The position numbers and the translations under genes are program-made. A DNA stretch of 58,272 nt, from the NCBI GenBank assembly GCA_903930535.1, contig CAIYYX010000160.1, positions 1 to 58,272 on the forward strand. The letters run 5' to 3'. Under the pieces are notes generated by a model. The model worked only from the letters and a program-made list of their open reading frames with translations, was not told the DNA's origin and ran no database searches. The stretch's first letter is position 1; every line of letters begins with the position of its first letter. The DNA is from an uncultured Sterolibacterium sp. GTDB lineage: Bacteria > Pseudomonadota > Gammaproteobacteria > Burkholderiales > Rhodocyclaceae. Positions 9,045-23,298 of this stretch are shown here, one piece after another.

Positions 9045-10132
9045 AGACATTGAAGGTCGCCCTGGGGAATCGCAGCTATCCCATCCATATCGGCGGTGGG
9101 CTGCTCTCCCAGGCCGGGCTGATCAGCCAGCATCTCGCCATCCCGCGCGCGGTCATCGTCAGCAACACGACCGTGGCCCCCCTCTATCTCTCCGCCCTGG
9201 CGACTCCTCTCAGGGAAGCCGGCGTCCGGGTCAGCGAGATCGTGCTCGCTGACGGCGAGCAATACAAGAACTGGGAAAGCCTGAACCAGATCTATGATGG
9301 GCTGCTCAGCGACCGCTGCGAGCGCGCCACCACATTGATCGCATTGGGCGGCGGCGTCATCGGCGATCTCGCCGGTTTTGCCGCGGCGACCTATCAGCGC
9401 GGCGTGCCCTTCATCCAGGTGCCAACGACGCTGCTGTCGCAAGTCGATTCCTCGGTGGGCGGCAAGACCGGCATCAATCATGCCCGCGGCAAGAACATGA
9501 TAGGCGCCTTCTGGCAGCCCAAGCTGGTGCTCGCCGACACAGACACCTTAGCGACCCTGCCCGAACGCGAACTATCCGCGGGACTGGCCGAAGTCATCAA
9601 GACCGCACTGGTCCGCGACCCGGCTTTCTTCCAATGGCTGGAAGAGCACATGGACGACTTGTGTGCGAGAAATCCGCAAGCGCTCGCTCATGCCATAGAA
9701 CGCTGCTGCAGCAACAAGGCCGAAGTGGTGGCCGCCGACGAGTATGAGACGGACAAGGAGAATGGCCGGGCGCTCTTGAATCTCGGCCACACCTTCGGCC
9801 ATGCCATAGAGACCGGCCTGGGTTATGGCCAGTGGCTGCACGGCGAGGCGGTCGCGGCGGGAACGGTGATGGCCGCCGAACTCTCTCGCCGCCTGGGCTG
9901 GATCACAGAGCGCGATGTCGCACGGGTGCGGGATATCCACAAGCGCGCCGGACTGCCTGTCGTCGGAGCACCGCTCGGCGCTGCGCGCTACCTCGAACTC
10001 ATGAGCCACGACAAGAAGGTCGTCGCGGGCAGACTGCGCCTGGTGCTGCTGCGGCAACTGGGTCAGGCCGTGACCTTCGTCGAGGCGCGAGAGGCCGACA
10101 TCATCAGTGCCATAGAGGCCTGCTGTGCTTAA
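9041..10132 (+). CDS. aroB: 3-dehydroquinate synthase
   Basis: NAD- and metal-dependent cyclisation of DAHP to 3-dehydroquinate, second step of the shikimate pathway. About 363 residues. Visible family segments: [44 protein letters not shown] (NAD loop), [44 protein letters not shown] (metal Glu), [12 protein letters not shown] and LHGEAVAAG (metal His). Start at ATG 9041 gives an ATGA overlap with aroK and matches MKTLKVALG starts; ATG 9032 would add three residues. The end overlaps dgt by eight bases. Confidence 0.96.
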   Translation: MKTLKVALGNRSYPIHIGGGLLSQAGLISQHLAIPRAVIVSNTTVAPLYLSALATPLREAGVRVSEIVLADGEQYKNWESLNQIYDGLLSDRCERATTLIALGGGVIGDLAGFAAATYQRGVPFIQVPTTLLSQVDSSVGGKTGINHARGKNMIGAFWQPKLVLADTDTLATLPERELSAGLAEVIKTALVRDPAFFQWLEEHMDDLCARNPQALAHAIERCCSNKAEVVAADEYETDKENGRALLNLGHTFGHAIETGLGYGQWLHGEAVAAGTVMAAELSRRLGWITERDVARVRDIHKRAGLPVVGAPLGAARYLELMSHDKKVVAGRLRLVLLRQLGQAVTFVEAREADIISAIEACCA

Positions 10133-11276
10133 GCCCTATGCCGTCAATGAGCAGAACTCGCGCGGCCGCGTGCATGCCGAGGCGCAGCCGATAGAGCGCA
10201 GCGAATTCCAGCGCGACCGCGACCGCATCGTTCATTCCACAGCCTTCCGCCGTCTCGAATACAAGACCCAGGTCTTCGTCAACCACGAGGGCGATCTCTT
10301 CCGCACGCGTCTCACCCACAGCATCGAAGTGGCGCAGATCGCCCGCAGCATCGCCCGCGCCCTCAATGTCAATGAGGACCTGGTCGAGGCCGTCGCCCTC
10401 GCGCATGACCTTGGTCACACGCCGTTCGGACATGCCGGCCAGGATGCATTGAACGACTGCATGAAACAGCTTGCCCCGTCCTCCGGAGGCTTTGAGCACA
10501 ACCTGCAGAGCCTGCGCACGGTCGATCTGCTCGAGGAGAACTACGGCGCCTTCGACGGGCTGAACCTCACATTCGAGACGCGCGAGGGCATACTCAAGCA
10601 CTGTTCGCAGGAACACGCGCGGCGACTGGGTGAAGTCGGCAGGCGTTTCCTGGAAGACCGACGTCCTTCGCTGGAAGCGCAAATCTGCAACCTCGCCGAC
10701 GAGATTGCCTACAATCACCACGACGTCGATGACGGCCTGCGCTCGGGTCTGCTCGCCATGGAGCAGTTAGACGATGTGGCCGCCTTCTCCCGCCACCGCC
10801 TCGCCGTCGCAGGCGAATTTCCCGGCATCGCCGGTCGCCGCCTGATCCACGAGACCTTGAGGTGCATGATCAACGCCCTGGCGGTGGATCTGATCAACGA
10901 GACGCGGCGCAGGATAGCCGCCGCTGCGCCGGCTGGCCTGGAGGACATTCACGCCGCGCCGCAGCTTGTTTCCTTCAGCGACGGCATGCGGTCCGAGCAG
11001 CGCGCGCTGAAGACCTTCCTGTACGAAAACCTTTATCGGCATTACCAGGTGCTGCGCATGACCAACAAGGCGCGAACCATAGTCTCTGACCTCTTCTCCG
11101 CCTTCATGAATGACCCGCGCCTGCTGCCGCCGCAGTACCTGCGCATGGCCGAGCCGGAGCGGCAGGGCGCGGAACCCGACCCGAAGGCGCGCGCCGTGGC
11201 CGACTATATCGCCGGCATGACCGACCGCTATGCCATTCGCGAGCACCGCCGGCTCTTCGCCATAGGAGAGATATAG
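10125..11276 (+). CDS. dgt: dGTP triphosphohydrolase (HD superfamily)
   Basis: Hydrolyses dGTP (and possibly other dNTPs) to the nucleoside and triphosphate, helping balance nucleotide pools. 383 residues, GTG start at 10125 inside the end of aroB. The HD-domain metal site is seen as [17 protein letters not shown], then [21 protein letters not shown], and later [19 protein letters not shown]. The N-terminus NSRGRVHAE and [27 protein letters not shown] are typical of the shorter Dgt proteins. Gene order aroB-dgt-gltB is conserved in betaproteobacteria. Confidence 0.93.
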   Translation: MLKPYAVNEQNSRGRVHAEAQPIERSEFQRDRDRIVHSTAFRRLEYKTQVFVNHEGDLFRTRLTHSIEVAQIARSIARALNVNEDLVEAVALAHDLGHTPFGHAGQDALNDCMKQLAPSSGGFEHNLQSLRTVDLLEENYGAFDGLNLTFETREGILKHCSQEHARRLGEVGRRFLEDRRPSLEAQICNLADEIAYNHHDVDDGLRSGLLAMEQLDDVAAFSRHRLAVAGEFPGIAGRRLIHETLRCMINALAVDLINETRRRIAAAAPAGLEDIHAAPQLVSFSDGMRSEQRALKTFLYENLYRHYQVLRMTNKARTIVSDLFSAFMNDPRLLPPQYLRMAEPERQGAEPDPKARAVADYIAGMTDRYAIREHRRLFAIGEI

Positions 11277-11286
11277 AGGCGCAGGG

Positions 11287-11335
11287 CGGGCTTTAGCCCG
11301 ACGACCAAGGCCGCCGGGCTAAAGCCCGATCTACG
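11287..11335. repeat. Pair of inverted REP-like palindromes (BIME) after dgt
   Basis: CGGGCTTTAGCCCG (11287-11300) and CGGGCTAAAGCCCG (11315-11328) face each other. The second is followed by ATCTACG, which on the minus strand reads CGTAGAT before the palindrome: the GTAG head of RAYT-associated REP elements. The same palindrome family occurs near 27256, 47148, 53210 and 56192-56276. Confidence 0.8.
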
Positions 11336-11342
11336 CAACGTC

Positions 11343-11371
11343 TTGAGTTTAGCGGCGTTTGGCGGTATATT
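11343..11371 (+). promoter_or_regulatory. Candidate sigma-70 promoter of gltB
   Basis: TTGAGT (11343-11348) and TATATT (11366-11371) are 17 bases apart, 4/6 and 5/6 to consensus. Transcription would start near 11378, leaving a leader of roughly 105 bases before gltB that contains the hairpin at 11397-11439. Confidence 0.5.
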
Positions 11372-11396
11372 TACCCGTTCGCCCATTGGGTTGTCT

Positions 11397-11439
11397 AAGC
11401 CGGAGCGCTGTCCTCGAAAACGGGGCGCCCGGCTTTTTT
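11397..11439 (+). terminator. Terminator-like hairpin in the gltB leader, candidate attenuator
   Basis: AAGCCGG and GCGC (11397-11408, one bulged A between them) pair with GCGC and CCGGCTT (11425-11435), and a run of T follows to 11439. This is the form of an intrinsic terminator, but it lies downstream of the best promoter (11343-11371) and about 44 bases before gltB. A second hairpin, GGCCGC/GCGGCC at 11443-11462, follows, and CCGGCC there could compete for AGCCGG. It could also simply end the dgt transcript. Confidence 0.55.
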
Positions 11440-11482
11440 ACCGGCCGCGATTGCGTGCGGCCAGCTGTCAAGGAAAGACAAG

Positions 11483-14400
11483 ATGGTCCTACCTGCGCAC
11501 GTACCTGAGCGCCAGGGTCTCTATGACCCAGCCAACGAGCATGACGCCTGCGGCGTCGGCTTCGTCGCGCATATCAAGAACCTGAAGAGCCATGCCATCA
11601 TCGAGCAGGGCCTGCAGATCCTCAAGAACCTCACCCACAGAGGCGCGGTCGGCGCCGACCCCAAGGCGGGCGACGGCTCCGGCATCCTGATCCAGATTCC
11701 CGACAGCTTCTTCGGCGAGGAAATGGCCAGGCAGGGAATCACCCTGCCGCCTGAAGGCGAGTATGGCGTCGGCATGGTTTTCCTGCCGCGCGAGAGCGCC
11801 TCGCGCATGGCTTGCCAGGAGGAGATAGAGCGCGCCGTGCGCGCCGAGGGCCAGGTGCTGCTCGGCTGGCGCGACGTGCCCGTCGACAATTCCGTGCTCG
11901 GCGAGTCGGTCAAGGACGTCGAACCGGTGATCCGGCAGATTTTCGTCGGCCGCGGCCCCGATGTCCTGGTCACGGACGCGCTGGAGCGCAAGCTCTACAT
12001 CATCAGGAAGCGCTCCGGCCACGCCATCCAGAGGCTGCACTTGAAGCACGGCAAGGAATTCTACGTGCCGTCCTTCTCGGCGCGCACCATCGTCTACAAG
12101 GGCCTCCTGCTTGCCGACCAGGTCGGCAATTTCTACAACGATTTGCAGGATGCCCGCGTCGTCTCGGCGCTGGCGCTGGTGCATCAGCGCTTCTCGACCA
12201 ACACCTTCCCGACCTGGGATCTCTCCCATCCTTTCCGCTTCATCGCCCACAACGGCGAGATCAACACTTTGCGCGGCAATGTGAACTGGATCAGGGCGCG
12301 CGAGCAGGGCATTTCCTCTCCGGTCCTGGGAGCCGATCTGCAGAAGATCTGGCCGCTGATCTACGATGGCCAGTCCGACTCGGCCTCCTTCGACAATGCG
12401 CTGGAACTCCTGGTGATGGGCGGCTACTCGCTGGCCCACGCCATGATGCTGATGATCCCGGAAGCCTGGGAGAAGCACACCCTGATGGACGAGAACCGTC
12501 GCGCCTTCTACGAATACCATGCGGCGATGATGGAGCCCTGGGACGGTCCGGCCGCGGTGGCCTTCACCGACGGTCGCCAGATCGGCGCGACCCTGGACAG
12601 AAACGGCTTGCGTCCGGCGCGCTACCTCGTGACCGACGACGACCTGGTGATCATGGGCTCGGAAGCCGGCGTGCTGTCCGTGCCGGAAGCCAAGATCGTC
12701 AAGAAGTGGCGTCTGCAGCCGGGCAAGATGTTCCTGATCGATCTCGTTCAGGGACGCATCATCGAGGACAAGGAACTCAAGGACTCGCTGGCCAACGCCA
12801 AGCCCTATCGCGAGTGGATAGAGAAAATCCGCGTCAAGCTCGACGAGATTTCCACCGACCGGCCGGAGGAATGCATCTCCGGCGCGCCGCTCCTCGATCG
12901 CCAGCAGGCCTTCGGCTATACGCAGGAAGACATCAAGTTCATCCTCGAGCCCATGGCTTTGAGCGGCGAAGAGGCGTTGGGCTCGATGGGCAACGATGCC
13001 GCGCTGCCCGTGCTCTCATCCAGGAACAAGCCCTTTTACAACTACTTCAAGCAGCTCTTCGCGCAGGTGACCAACCCGCCCATCGATCCGATACGCGAAG
13101 AGATCGTCACCTCGCTCACCTCCTTCATCGGACCCAAGCCCAATCTTCTCGGCGTCTCCGACATCAATCCGCCGATCAGGCTGGAGGTCTCGCAGCCCGT
13201 GCTCTCGGTCGGCGACATGGGCAAGATACGCGAGATCGAGCGCTACACCAGCGGCAAGTTTCGCTCCAGCGAACTCGACATCTGCTATCCGGCGGACTGG
13301 GGTGCGGCCGGCATCGAGGCGAGGCTCGCCTCGCTGGCGGCCGAGGCCGAGGATGCGGTGCGTTCCGGCCACAACATTCTGATCGTCTCCGACCGCCGCG
13401 TCGATGCCAATTATCTGGCGATCCCGGCGCTGCTCGCGACCTCGGCGGTGCACCAGCATCTGGTGCAGAAGGGATTGCGCACCAGCGCCGGCCTCGTCGT
13501 CGAGACCGGCTCCGCACGCGAGGTGCATCACTTCGCGCTGCTCGGCGGCTATGGGGCGGAGGCCGTCCATCCCTATCTGGCGCTGGACACGCTTTCCGAT
13601 CTCGCCCATGGCGATTCCGAGAAATCGGACAAGTACGTCAAGAACTTCACCAAGGCGATCGGCAAGGGCTTGTGCAAGGTGATGTCCAAGATGGGCATCT
13701 CCACCTACATGTCCTACACCGGGGCGCAGATTTTCGAGGCCGTCGGCCTGCAGCGGGAATTCATCGACAAGTACTTCGCCGGCACCGCCAGCAGCATCGA
13801 AGGCGTCGGCTTGTTCGAGGTCTCCGAGGAGGCATTGGCCATGCACCGCCAGGCTTTCGGCAATGATCCTGTGCTCGCCAACATGCTCGATGCCGGCGGC
13901 GAATATGCATACCGCATCCGCGGCGAGGAACACATGTGGACGCCGGATGCCATCGCCAAGCTGCAGCATGCAACGCGTACAGGCAATGCCTCAAGCTACA
14001 AGGAATACGCCCAACTCATCAACGACCAGACGCGGCGTCAGCTGACTTTGCGCGGCCTGTTCGAAGTGAAGCCGGCCGGAGCGCCTGTGCCCATAGCGGA
14101 AGTCGAAGAGGCCAGGGAAATCGTCAAGCGCTTCGCCACCGGCGCCATGTCGCTGGGCTCCATCTCGACAGAGGCGCACACCACGCTGGCGGTGGCCATG
14201 AACCGCATCGGCGGCAAGTCGAACACCGGCGAGGGCGGCGAGGATGCCAGCCGCTACCAGGTCCTGAAGGGCGGCGAAAAACTCTCCGAGATCATCGGGG
14301 CCGGACGCATCGCGCGCGACCTTGAACTCAAGGTCGGCGATTCGCTGCGCTCAAAGATCAAGCAGGTCGCCTCGGGCCGCTTCGGCGTCACCGCGGAATA

Positions 14401-16126
14401 TCTGGCCAGCGCCGACCAGATCCAGATCAAGATGGCCCAGGGCGCCAAGCCCGGTGAGGGCGGCCAGTTGCCAGGGCACAAGGTCTCGGAATACATCGGC
14501 TATCTGCGCCATTCAGTGCCGGGCGTCGGTCTGATTTCGCCGCCGCCACACCACGACATTTATTCCATCGAGGATCTGGCGCAACTGATTCACGACCTGA
14601 AGAACGGCAATCCGAACGCCTCGATCTCGGTCAAGCTGGTCTCCGAAGTCGGGGTGGGCACGGTCGCCGCGGGTGTGTCCAAGGCCAAGTCGGATCATGT
14701 CGTGATCGCAGGTCATGACGGCGGCACCGGCGCCTCGCCCATCTCCTCGATCAAGCACGCCGGAACCCCTTGGGAACTGGGTCTGGCCGAGACCCAGCAG
14801 ACCCTGGTCCTGAATAATCTGCGCGGACGCATCCGCGTCCAGGTCGATGGCCAGATCAAGACCGGCCGCGACGTGCTGATCGGAGCGCTGCTCGGCGCCG
14901 ACGAATTCGGCTTCGCCACAGCGCCTCTGGTGGTCTCGGGCTGCATCATGATGAGGAAGTGCCATCTCAACACCTGCCCGGTGGGCGTGGCGACGCAAGA
15001 TCCCGAGTTGCGCAGGAAATTTTCCGGCCAGCCCGAGCATGTCGTTAACTACTTTTTTTTCGTCGCCGAGGAAGTGCGCGAACTGATGGCGGCCATGGGT
15101 ATCCGCCGTTTCGACGAGTTGATCGGCCGCGCCGACCTCCTCGACAAGCGCGCCGCCGTCACCCACTGGAAGGCCAGGGGACTGGATTTCTCGAGAATAT
15201 TCTACATGCCGCCGGTCAATGGCAGCGTCGCCAGGCTGCATTGCGAGGAGCAGGATCATGGCCTGGCCGGCGCCCTCGACCACGCCCTGATCGCCAAGGC
15301 AGAGCCCGCGCTCGCCTCCGGCAAGAAGGTTTCCATCACGATGCCTATCCGGAACGTGAACCGCACCTGCGGCACCATGCTCTCCCACGAGGTCGCCAGC
15401 CGTTACGGCCATAAAGGTCTGCCCGACGACAGCATCACCGTGAAGTTGTCCGGCACGGCGGGCCAGAGCCTGGGCGCCTTTCTTGCCCGCGGCATCACGC
15501 TGGACCTGACCGGCGAAGCCAACGACTATGTCGGCAAGGGCCTGTCGGGCGGGCGCATCGTCGTGCGTCCGTCGCCAGACTTCCGCGGCCGCACCGATGA
15601 GAACATCATCGTCGGCAATACCGTGCTCTACGGCGCCATCGCCGGTGAGGCCTTCGTCAGCGGCGTTGCCGGCGAGCGCTTCTGCGTGCGCAACTCCGGG
15701 GCCACCACGGTGGTTGAAGGCACGGGCGATCACGGCTGCGAATACATGACCGGCGGTACGGTCGTCGTGCTCGGCAATACCGGCAGAAACTTTGCTGCCG
15801 GCATGAGCGGCGGTGTCGCCTATGTCCTCGATCGCGACGGCAGTTTTTCCAGCCGCTGCAACCCGGCGATGGTGGTTCTGGAGAAGGTGTTGCCTGCCGA
15901 CCAGCAGTCGAATGTCGAACCCCGCCATCGCGGCGAGGCCGACGAGACACAACTCCTGGCCCTGGTCGAGCGTCACGCCGAGTACACCGGCAGCGCCGTC
16001 GCCCGCGAAATACTGGCCGGCTGGGCAACGTATCGGGACAAATTCGTCAAGGTCATGCCCCATGAATACCGGCGCGCCTTGAAGGAATTAGCCGCCACAT
16101 CTGCCCTTGCGAAGGAGGCGGCATGA
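11483..16126 (+). CDS. gltB: Glutamate synthase (NADPH) large subunit
   Basis: Transfers the glutamine amide to 2-oxoglutarate giving two glutamates, with GltD as electron-donating partner. 1547 residues. After a short propeptide ([22 protein letters not shown]) comes CGVGF, whose Cys at residue 23 becomes the N-terminal nucleophile of the class II amidotransferase domain ([23 protein letters not shown]). The central domain follows, then the FMN synthase domain with [12 protein letters not shown] and [18 protein letters not shown]. The 3Fe-4S cysteines are in [21 protein letters not shown], and the GXGXG beta-helix domain closes the protein. Start ATG follows AAGGAAAG. ATGA at the stop opens a short bridging frame towards gltD. 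Confidence 0.97.
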   Translation: MVLPAHVPERQGLYDPANEHDACGVGFVAHIKNLKSHAIIEQGLQILKNLTHRGAVGADPKAGDGSGILIQIPDSFFGEEMARQGITLPPEGEYGVGMVFLPRESASRMACQEEIERAVRAEGQVLLGWRDVPVDNSVLGESVKDVEPVIRQIFVGRGPDVLVTDALERKLYIIRKRSGHAIQRLHLKHGKEFYVPSFSARTIVYKGLLLADQVGNFYNDLQDARVVSALALVHQRFSTNTFPTWDLSHPFRFIAHNGEINTLRGNVNWIRAREQGISSPVLGADLQKIWPLIYDGQSDSASFDNALELLVMGGYSLAHAMMLMIPEAWEKHTLMDENRRAFYEYHAAMMEPWDGPAAVAFTDGRQIGATLDRNGLRPARYLVTDDDLVIMGSEAGVLSVPEAKIVKKWRLQPGKMFLIDLVQGRIIEDKELKDSLANAKPYREWIEKIRVKLDEISTDRPEECISGAPLLDRQQAFGYTQEDIKFILEPMALSGEEALGSMGNDAALPVLSSRNKPFYNYFKQLFAQVTNPPIDPIREEIVTSLTSFIGPKPNLLGVSDINPPIRLEVSQPVLSVGDMGKIREIERYTSGKFRSSELDICYPADWGAAGIEARLASLAAEAEDAVRSGHNILIVSDRRVDANYLAIPALLATSAVHQHLVQKGLRTSAGLVVETGSAREVHHFALLGGYGAEAVHPYLALDTLSDLAHGDSEKSDKYVKNFTKAIGKGLCKVMSKMGISTYMSYTGAQIFEAVGLQREFIDKYFAGTASSIEGVGLFEVSEEALAMHRQAFGNDPVLANMLDAGGEYAYRIRGEEHMWTPDAIAKLQHATRTGNASSYKEYAQLINDQTRRQLTLRGLFEVKPAGAPVPIAEVEEAREIVKRFATGAMSLGSISTEAHTTLAVAMNRIGGKSNTGEGGEDASRYQVLKGGEKLSEIIGAGRIARDLELKVGDSLRSKIKQVASGRFGVTAEYLASADQIQIKMAQGAKPGEGGQLPGHKVSEYIGYLRHSVPGVGLISPPPHHDIYSIEDLAQLIHDLKNGNPNASISVKLVSEVGVGTVAAGVSKAKSDHVVIAGHDGGTGASPISSIKHAGTPWELGLAETQQTLVLNNLRGRIRVQVDGQIKTGRDVLIGALLGADEFGFATAPLVVSGCIMMRKCHLNTCPVGVATQDPELRRKFSGQPEHVVNYFFFVAEEVRELMAAMGIRRFDELIGRADLLDKRAAVTHWKARGLDFSRIFYMPPVNGSVARLHCEEQDHGLAGALDHALIAKAEPALASGKKVSITMPIRNVNRTCGTMLSHEVASRYGHKGLPDDSITVKLSGTAGQSLGAFLARGITLDLTGEANDYVGKGLSGGRIVVRPSPDFRGRTDENIIVGNTVLYGAIAGEAFVSGVAGERFCVRNSGATTVVEGTGDHGCEYMTGGTVVVLGNTGRNFAAGMSGGVAYVLDRDGSFSSRCNPAMVVLEKVLPADQQSNVEPRHRGEADETQLLALVERHAEYTGSAVAREILAGWATYRDKFVKVMPHEYRRALKELAATSALAKEAA

Positions 16127-16328
16127 ATACAACCTTTCCCCCGGCCCCTTTTAGTTCCGGCGTAACGCCTGCTATGCAGGCATTAGCCTTCTCTGAAACG
16201 CGGTCGCGTTTTCCGCGGAAAGGGGTGACGGTGGTTCATCCCTGCGGGATTCCAGATGTTGACTCGCTGTCCCTTCGGGGTCCCACCAGGGGACTTCCTT
16301 CGGGGCGCGGCCCGGCGGAGACAGCATA
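16127..16328. repeat. Hairpin-rich insertion between gltB and gltD
   Basis: About 200 bases separate gltB from gltD, although such subunit genes usually nearly touch. The segment is a chain of small palindromes: TGCCTGCAT-like pairs near 16168-16182, ACGCG/CGCGT near 16198-16209, ATCCCTGCGGGAT at 16240-16252 and GTCCCTTCGGGGTCCC near 16269. A 68-codon frame spans it exactly: its ATG (16123) overlaps the gltB stop and its TAA (16327-16329) overlaps the gltD ATG. The predicted peptide looks non-biological, but ribosomes could pass from gltB to gltD through it. No transposase remnant is seen. Confidence 0.6.
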
Positions 16329-17780
<1,452 letters not shown>

Positions 17781-17806
17781 GTCGTCAAAACCTGGGTGAG
17801 TCACGA

Positions 17807-19165
17807 ATGAATATCGTCATACTCGCTGCCGGACAGGGCAGGCGCATGCACTCCGACCTGCCCAAGGTGCTGCACACCCTCGCCGGCAAACCCCTGCTCT
17901 CCCACGTCCTGGAGACCGCGCGCGCGCTCAAAGGCTCGGGGCGCATCTGCGTGGTCTATGGCCACGGCGGCGAGACGGTGAGGAATGCGCTGTCCTCGGA
18001 CGATATCGCCTGGGTCAGGCAGGAGCCGCAACTGGGCACCGGCCACGCGGTGCTGCAGGCGTTGCCGCATCTCGATCCGGCGGCGCAAACCCTGGTGCTT
18101 TACGGCGATGTGCCCCTGATCCGTCCCGACTCCCTGACCCGCCTGATCACGGAGGCGGCAGATGGTTCGCTGGCGCTTCTGACCGCCTTTCTCGACGATC
18201 CCCATGGCTATGGCCGCATTGTCCGCAGCAGCGGACGGATACAGCGCATTGTCGAGGAGAAGGATGCCAGTGAAGTCGAGCGCGCGCTCCATGAGATCAA
18301 TACCGGCATCCTGACCGCACCCACAGCCTGCCTGGCGCGCTGGTTGCCGGCACTGGGCAAGCACAACGCCCAGGGCGAGTATTACCTCACCGATATCGTC
18401 GCCCTGGCCGTGTCCGAAGGTCTGCCGGTCCACTCGGCGCATCCCGGCCGGAACTGGGAAGTGGCCGGGGTAAACAGCCAGGTGCAACTGGCAGCCCTGG
18501 AGCGCATCCACCAGGGCCAGGTCGCCGAACAATTGATGGAGCAGGGCGTGCATCTCGCGGACCCTGCGCGCCTGGACGTGCGCGGCGAACTCCATTGCGG
18601 CCGCGATGTGTTCATCGACGTCAATTGCGTTTTCGTGGGCCAGGTCGACATCGGCGCCGACGTCGTCATCGGTGCCAACTGCGTCATCAAGGATTGCAGC
18701 ATCGGCGAAGGCGTCCGCATCCATGCCTTTTCCCACCTCGAAGATGCCAGCGTAGGTCCCAACTGCCGTATCGGACCCTATGCCCGGCTGCGCCCCGGCA
18801 CCGTGCTGGCCGAGGATGTCCATATCGGAAACTTCGTCGAGGTGAAGAACAGCAGCATCGCCGAGCATTCAAAGGCCAACCACCTCTCCTACGTCGGCGA
18901 TTCCACGGTCGGGCGCCGCGTCAATATCGGCGCCGGCACCATCACCTGCAACTACGACGGCGTGAACAAGCACCGCACGGTGATCGAGGACGACGCCTTC
19001 ATCGGCTCGGACACGCAGCTCGTGGCGCCAGTCACCGTCGGCCGCGGCGCCACGCTGGGTGCCGGCACGACGCTGACTTCCAATGCGCCGCCCGATACGC
19101 TCACCGTCTCGCGCGCCAAGCAGGTGAGCATCGCCGGCTGGAAGCGGCCTGTGAAAAAGAAATAA
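17807..19165 (+). CDS. glmU: Bifunctional N-acetylglucosamine-1-phosphate uridyltransferase / glucosamine-1-phosphate acetyltransferase
   Basis: Makes UDP-GlcNAc, the precursor of peptidoglycan and LPS. 452 residues from ATG 17807. The uridyltransferase domain starts [23 protein letters not shown] with the nucleotide-binding loop, then [10 protein letters not shown] and GYGRIVR. The C-terminal acetyltransferase is a left-handed beta-helix of hexapeptide repeats ([26 protein letters not shown]) ending [13 protein letters not shown]. The frame is open 35 codons further upstream inside gltD, but family alignment fixes the start at MNIVIL. One base separates its stop from glmS. Confidence 0.96.
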   Translation: MNIVILAAGQGRRMHSDLPKVLHTLAGKPLLSHVLETARALKGSGRICVVYGHGGETVRNALSSDDIAWVRQEPQLGTGHAVLQALPHLDPAAQTLVLYGDVPLIRPDSLTRLITEAADGSLALLTAFLDDPHGYGRIVRSSGRIQRIVEEKDASEVERALHEINTGILTAPTACLARWLPALGKHNAQGEYYLTDIVALAVSEGLPVHSAHPGRNWEVAGVNSQVQLAALERIHQGQVAEQLMEQGVHLADPARLDVRGELHCGRDVFIDVNCVFVGQVDIGADVVIGANCVIKDCSIGEGVRIHAFSHLEDASVGPNCRIGPYARLRPGTVLAEDVHIGNFVEVKNSSIAEHSKANHLSYVGDSTVGRRVNIGAGTITCNYDGVNKHRTVIEDDAFIGSDTQLVAPVTVGRGATLGAGTTLTSNAPPDTLTVSRAKQVSIAGWKRPVKKK

Positions 19166-19166
19166 T

Positions 19167-20984
<1,818 letters not shown>

Positions 20985-21006
20985 AGAAGTTTAATTGGGA
21001 GCAAGA

Positions 21007-22212
21007 ATGAATTTAACAGATCAGCGTCCGGTCATCGTGGTCGGAGGCGGCATCGGAGGACTGGCGACGGCACTGGCGCTGGCCAATATAGGCCTTCGCG
21101 TCAAGCTTCTGGAGCGGGCCTCCGAACTGGGCGAAATCGGCGCAGGCATACAGATGGGGCCCAATGCCTTCCATGCGCTCGACTCCCTGGGCGTGGGCAA
21201 GCTCGCCCGTTCCCGCTCGGTATTCGTCGAAAAAATGATCATGATGGATTCCATCGACGGCAGCGAAGTGATGAGTCTCGCGCTGGGAGAGGCATTCAGG
21301 AAACGCTTCGGCAATCCCTATGTGGTGATTCACCGGGCCGACATTCATGGCTCCATCCTCGAGGTGGTGCGCCAGACGCCTCTGATCGAGCTGCAGACAG
21401 GAACGGAAATCGTGCGCTTCGAGCAGGACGAAAAAGGCGTGGTGGCGTACGACAGCAAGGGCATTGAGTACCGCGGCCAGGCGCTGATTGGCGCCGACGG
21501 CAACCGCTCGGTGATGCGCGATGCCATCGTCGGCGACGAGCGGCGGGTGACCGGCCATGTCGTCTATCGCGGCGTCGTGGCGGTCGAGGACATGCCGGAA
21601 AACCTGCGCATGAACGCGCCCTGTCTCTGGGCGGGTCCGAACAATCACATCATTCACTACCCGCTGCGCGGCGGCAAACAATACAATCTGGTGGTGACCT
21701 TCCATAGCAGGGAGAAGGAGACCGGCGACATCCGCGAGGGCAGCCAGGAAGAGGTCCTTTCCTATTTCCAGGAACTCTGCGAGCGGCCAAGACCCCTGCT
21801 TTCCAAACCAAGTTCATGGCGACGCTGGAGCACGGCCGACCGCAACCCCGTGTCCAACTGGACGCAGAACCGCGTCACCCTGGTCGGCGATGCGGCGCAT
21901 CCGGCGATGCAATATCTGGCGCAGGGCGCCTGCATGGCGCTGGAGGACGCCGTGTGCATGGGCGAGGCGATCAAGATCGCCGAAGGCGATCTGGTCCAGG
22001 GCTTTCAGTATTATCAGACGGCACGCATCCCCCGCACGGCGCGCATCGTCCTGTCGACCCGCGAGATGGGGCGTCTCTATCATGCTTCCGGCGTCGAGCG
22101 GCTGGTGCGCAATTCCTTGTGGGTCGGCCGCTCGGACGAGCGCTTCTACGATGCCGTGGAATGGCTTTATGGCTGGCAGCCGCTGGACGGGCTGCGTCAT
22201 CTCATCGCATAG
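21007..22212 (+). CDS. FAD-dependent 3-hydroxybenzoate 6-hydroxylase-like monooxygenase
   Basis: Class A flavoprotein hydroxylase, most like 3-hydroxybenzoate 6-monooxygenases (XlnD/NagX/MhbM type), which make gentisate with NADH and O2. 401 residues: FAD dinucleotide fold VIVVGGGIGGLATALALANIG, substrate-loop text EIGAGIQMGPNAFHALDSLG, the DG motif in GADGNRSVMRDAI and the second FAD motif in VTLVGDAAHPAMQYLAQGACMALEDA. ATG 21007 has GGGAG upstream. The next gene is gentisate dioxygenase, which supports the assignment; salicylate hydroxylases share the family, so the exact substrate is inferred. Confidence 0.85.
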   Translation: MNLTDQRPVIVVGGGIGGLATALALANIGLRVKLLERASELGEIGAGIQMGPNAFHALDSLGVGKLARSRSVFVEKMIMMDSIDGSEVMSLALGEAFRKRFGNPYVVIHRADIHGSILEVVRQTPLIELQTGTEIVRFEQDEKGVVAYDSKGIEYRGQALIGADGNRSVMRDAIVGDERRVTGHVVYRGVVAVEDMPENLRMNAPCLWAGPNNHIIHYPLRGGKQYNLVVTFHSREKETGDIREGSQEEVLSYFQELCERPRPLLSKPSSWRRWSTADRNPVSNWTQNRVTLVGDAAHPAMQYLAQGACMALEDAVCMGEAIKIAEGDLVQGFQYYQTARIPRTARIVLSTREMGRLYHASGVERLVRNSLWVGRSDERFYDAVEWLYGWQPLDGLRHLIA

Positions 22213-22233
22213 AAACCTGATCGGGAAAACAAC

Positions 22234-23283
22234 ATGTCTCAACTGGGAACCCTCGAAGACCTCCCCCTGCGTTATCGCGAAGAACTGCAGCAGTTGAATC
22301 TGGCGCCGCTGTGGCCGAGCATGCGCAAGGTTCTGCCGCACAACAAGCCTTCGCGAAAAACGCAGCCAACCTTCTGGTCCTACCAGGCGATTCGCCCGCT
22401 GCTTCTCGAAGCCGGCCGGATCACTCCCATCGAGAAGGCGGAGCGCCGCGTCCTGGTGCTGGCCAATCCGGGTCTGGGCATAGAAAATCTGGTGGCCACG
22501 CCCAGCATCTATATCGGCATGCAGCTCATCCTGCCGGGAGAGACGGCCCCCAACCACTATCACACGCCCAGCGCGGTGCGCTTCGTCATCGAGGGCGAGG
22601 GCGCCTACACCCTGGTTGGCGGAGAAAAATGTCCCATGCACAGGGGCGATCTGATTCTCACGCCCTCGGGGATGTGGCATCAGCATGGGCACGACGGCAA
22701 GGAGCCGGTGGTCTGGATGGACGCGCTCGATCTCCCCCTGATTTATTATCTCGAGGCGTCCTATGCCGTGGAAGGCAAGGTGCAGCCGGACAACAATCTG
22801 CCGGATTCCTCGCAAACGCGGTTTCGCCGCTCTGGCCTCCTGCCCTACGATACCCTGGGCCGGGAGAAGAAGCCTTATCCCCTGATGCGTTTCCCCTGGC
22901 AGGAAGTGCGGGGAGCACTGGCCGATCTGGCAAGCGCCACCCCTGCCGACCAAGCGGTGCGGCTGGCCTATGTCAATCCACAGACCGGCGAGGAATGCCT
23001 GCCCATCATGGGTTTCTCGGCGCTGATGCTGCGCCCGGGAGAGGAACGGCGGCTCACCCGCCGCTCGGCCTCATCCGTCATCCATGTCGTCGAAGGCGGC
23101 GGCGAGGCCAGCGTGGATGTGGTTGACAGCCGCTGGGAAGAGCACGACACTTTCGCCATCCCCACCCATGCGCAGGTTCGCCTGCGCAATCTGTCTGCCA
23201 GGGATCCCGCCTATCTGTTCATCGTCGATGATGCGCCGATGCAAAGAAAGCTTGGTTTTTACGAAGAATTTACAGCGCCTTAA
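22234..23283 (+). CDS. Gentisate 1,2-dioxygenase
   Basis: Fe(II) bicupin ring-cleavage enzyme turning gentisate into maleylpyruvate. 349 residues. The N-terminal cupin shows [64 protein letters not shown], with the HxH and distal His metal ligands. The second cupin (about 250-340) is degenerate, as is usual in the family. Located 21 bases after the hydroxylase gene, forming a 3-hydroxybenzoate to gentisate to maleylpyruvate pair. Corresponds to GtdA/NagI-type enzymes. Confidence 0.92.
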   Translation: MSQLGTLEDLPLRYREELQQLNLAPLWPSMRKVLPHNKPSRKTQPTFWSYQAIRPLLLEAGRITPIEKAERRVLVLANPGLGIENLVATPSIYIGMQLILPGETAPNHYHTPSAVRFVIEGEGAYTLVGGEKCPMHRGDLILTPSGMWHQHGHDGKEPVVWMDALDLPLIYYLEASYAVEGKVQPDNNLPDSSQTRFRRSGLLPYDTLGREKKPYPLMRFPWQEVRGALADLASATPADQAVRLAYVNPQTGEECLPIMGFSALMLRPGEERRLTRRSASSVIHVVEGGGEASVDVVDSRWEEHDTFAIPTHAQVRLRNLSARDPAYLFIVDDAPMQRKLGFYEEFTAP

Positions 23284-23298
23284 ATTGAGGAGAGACTC

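Noticed and set aside
11812..13866. Long alternative frame inside gltB
   Set aside because: gltB is full length and motif-complete; the alternative product is low-complexity and Arg-rich.
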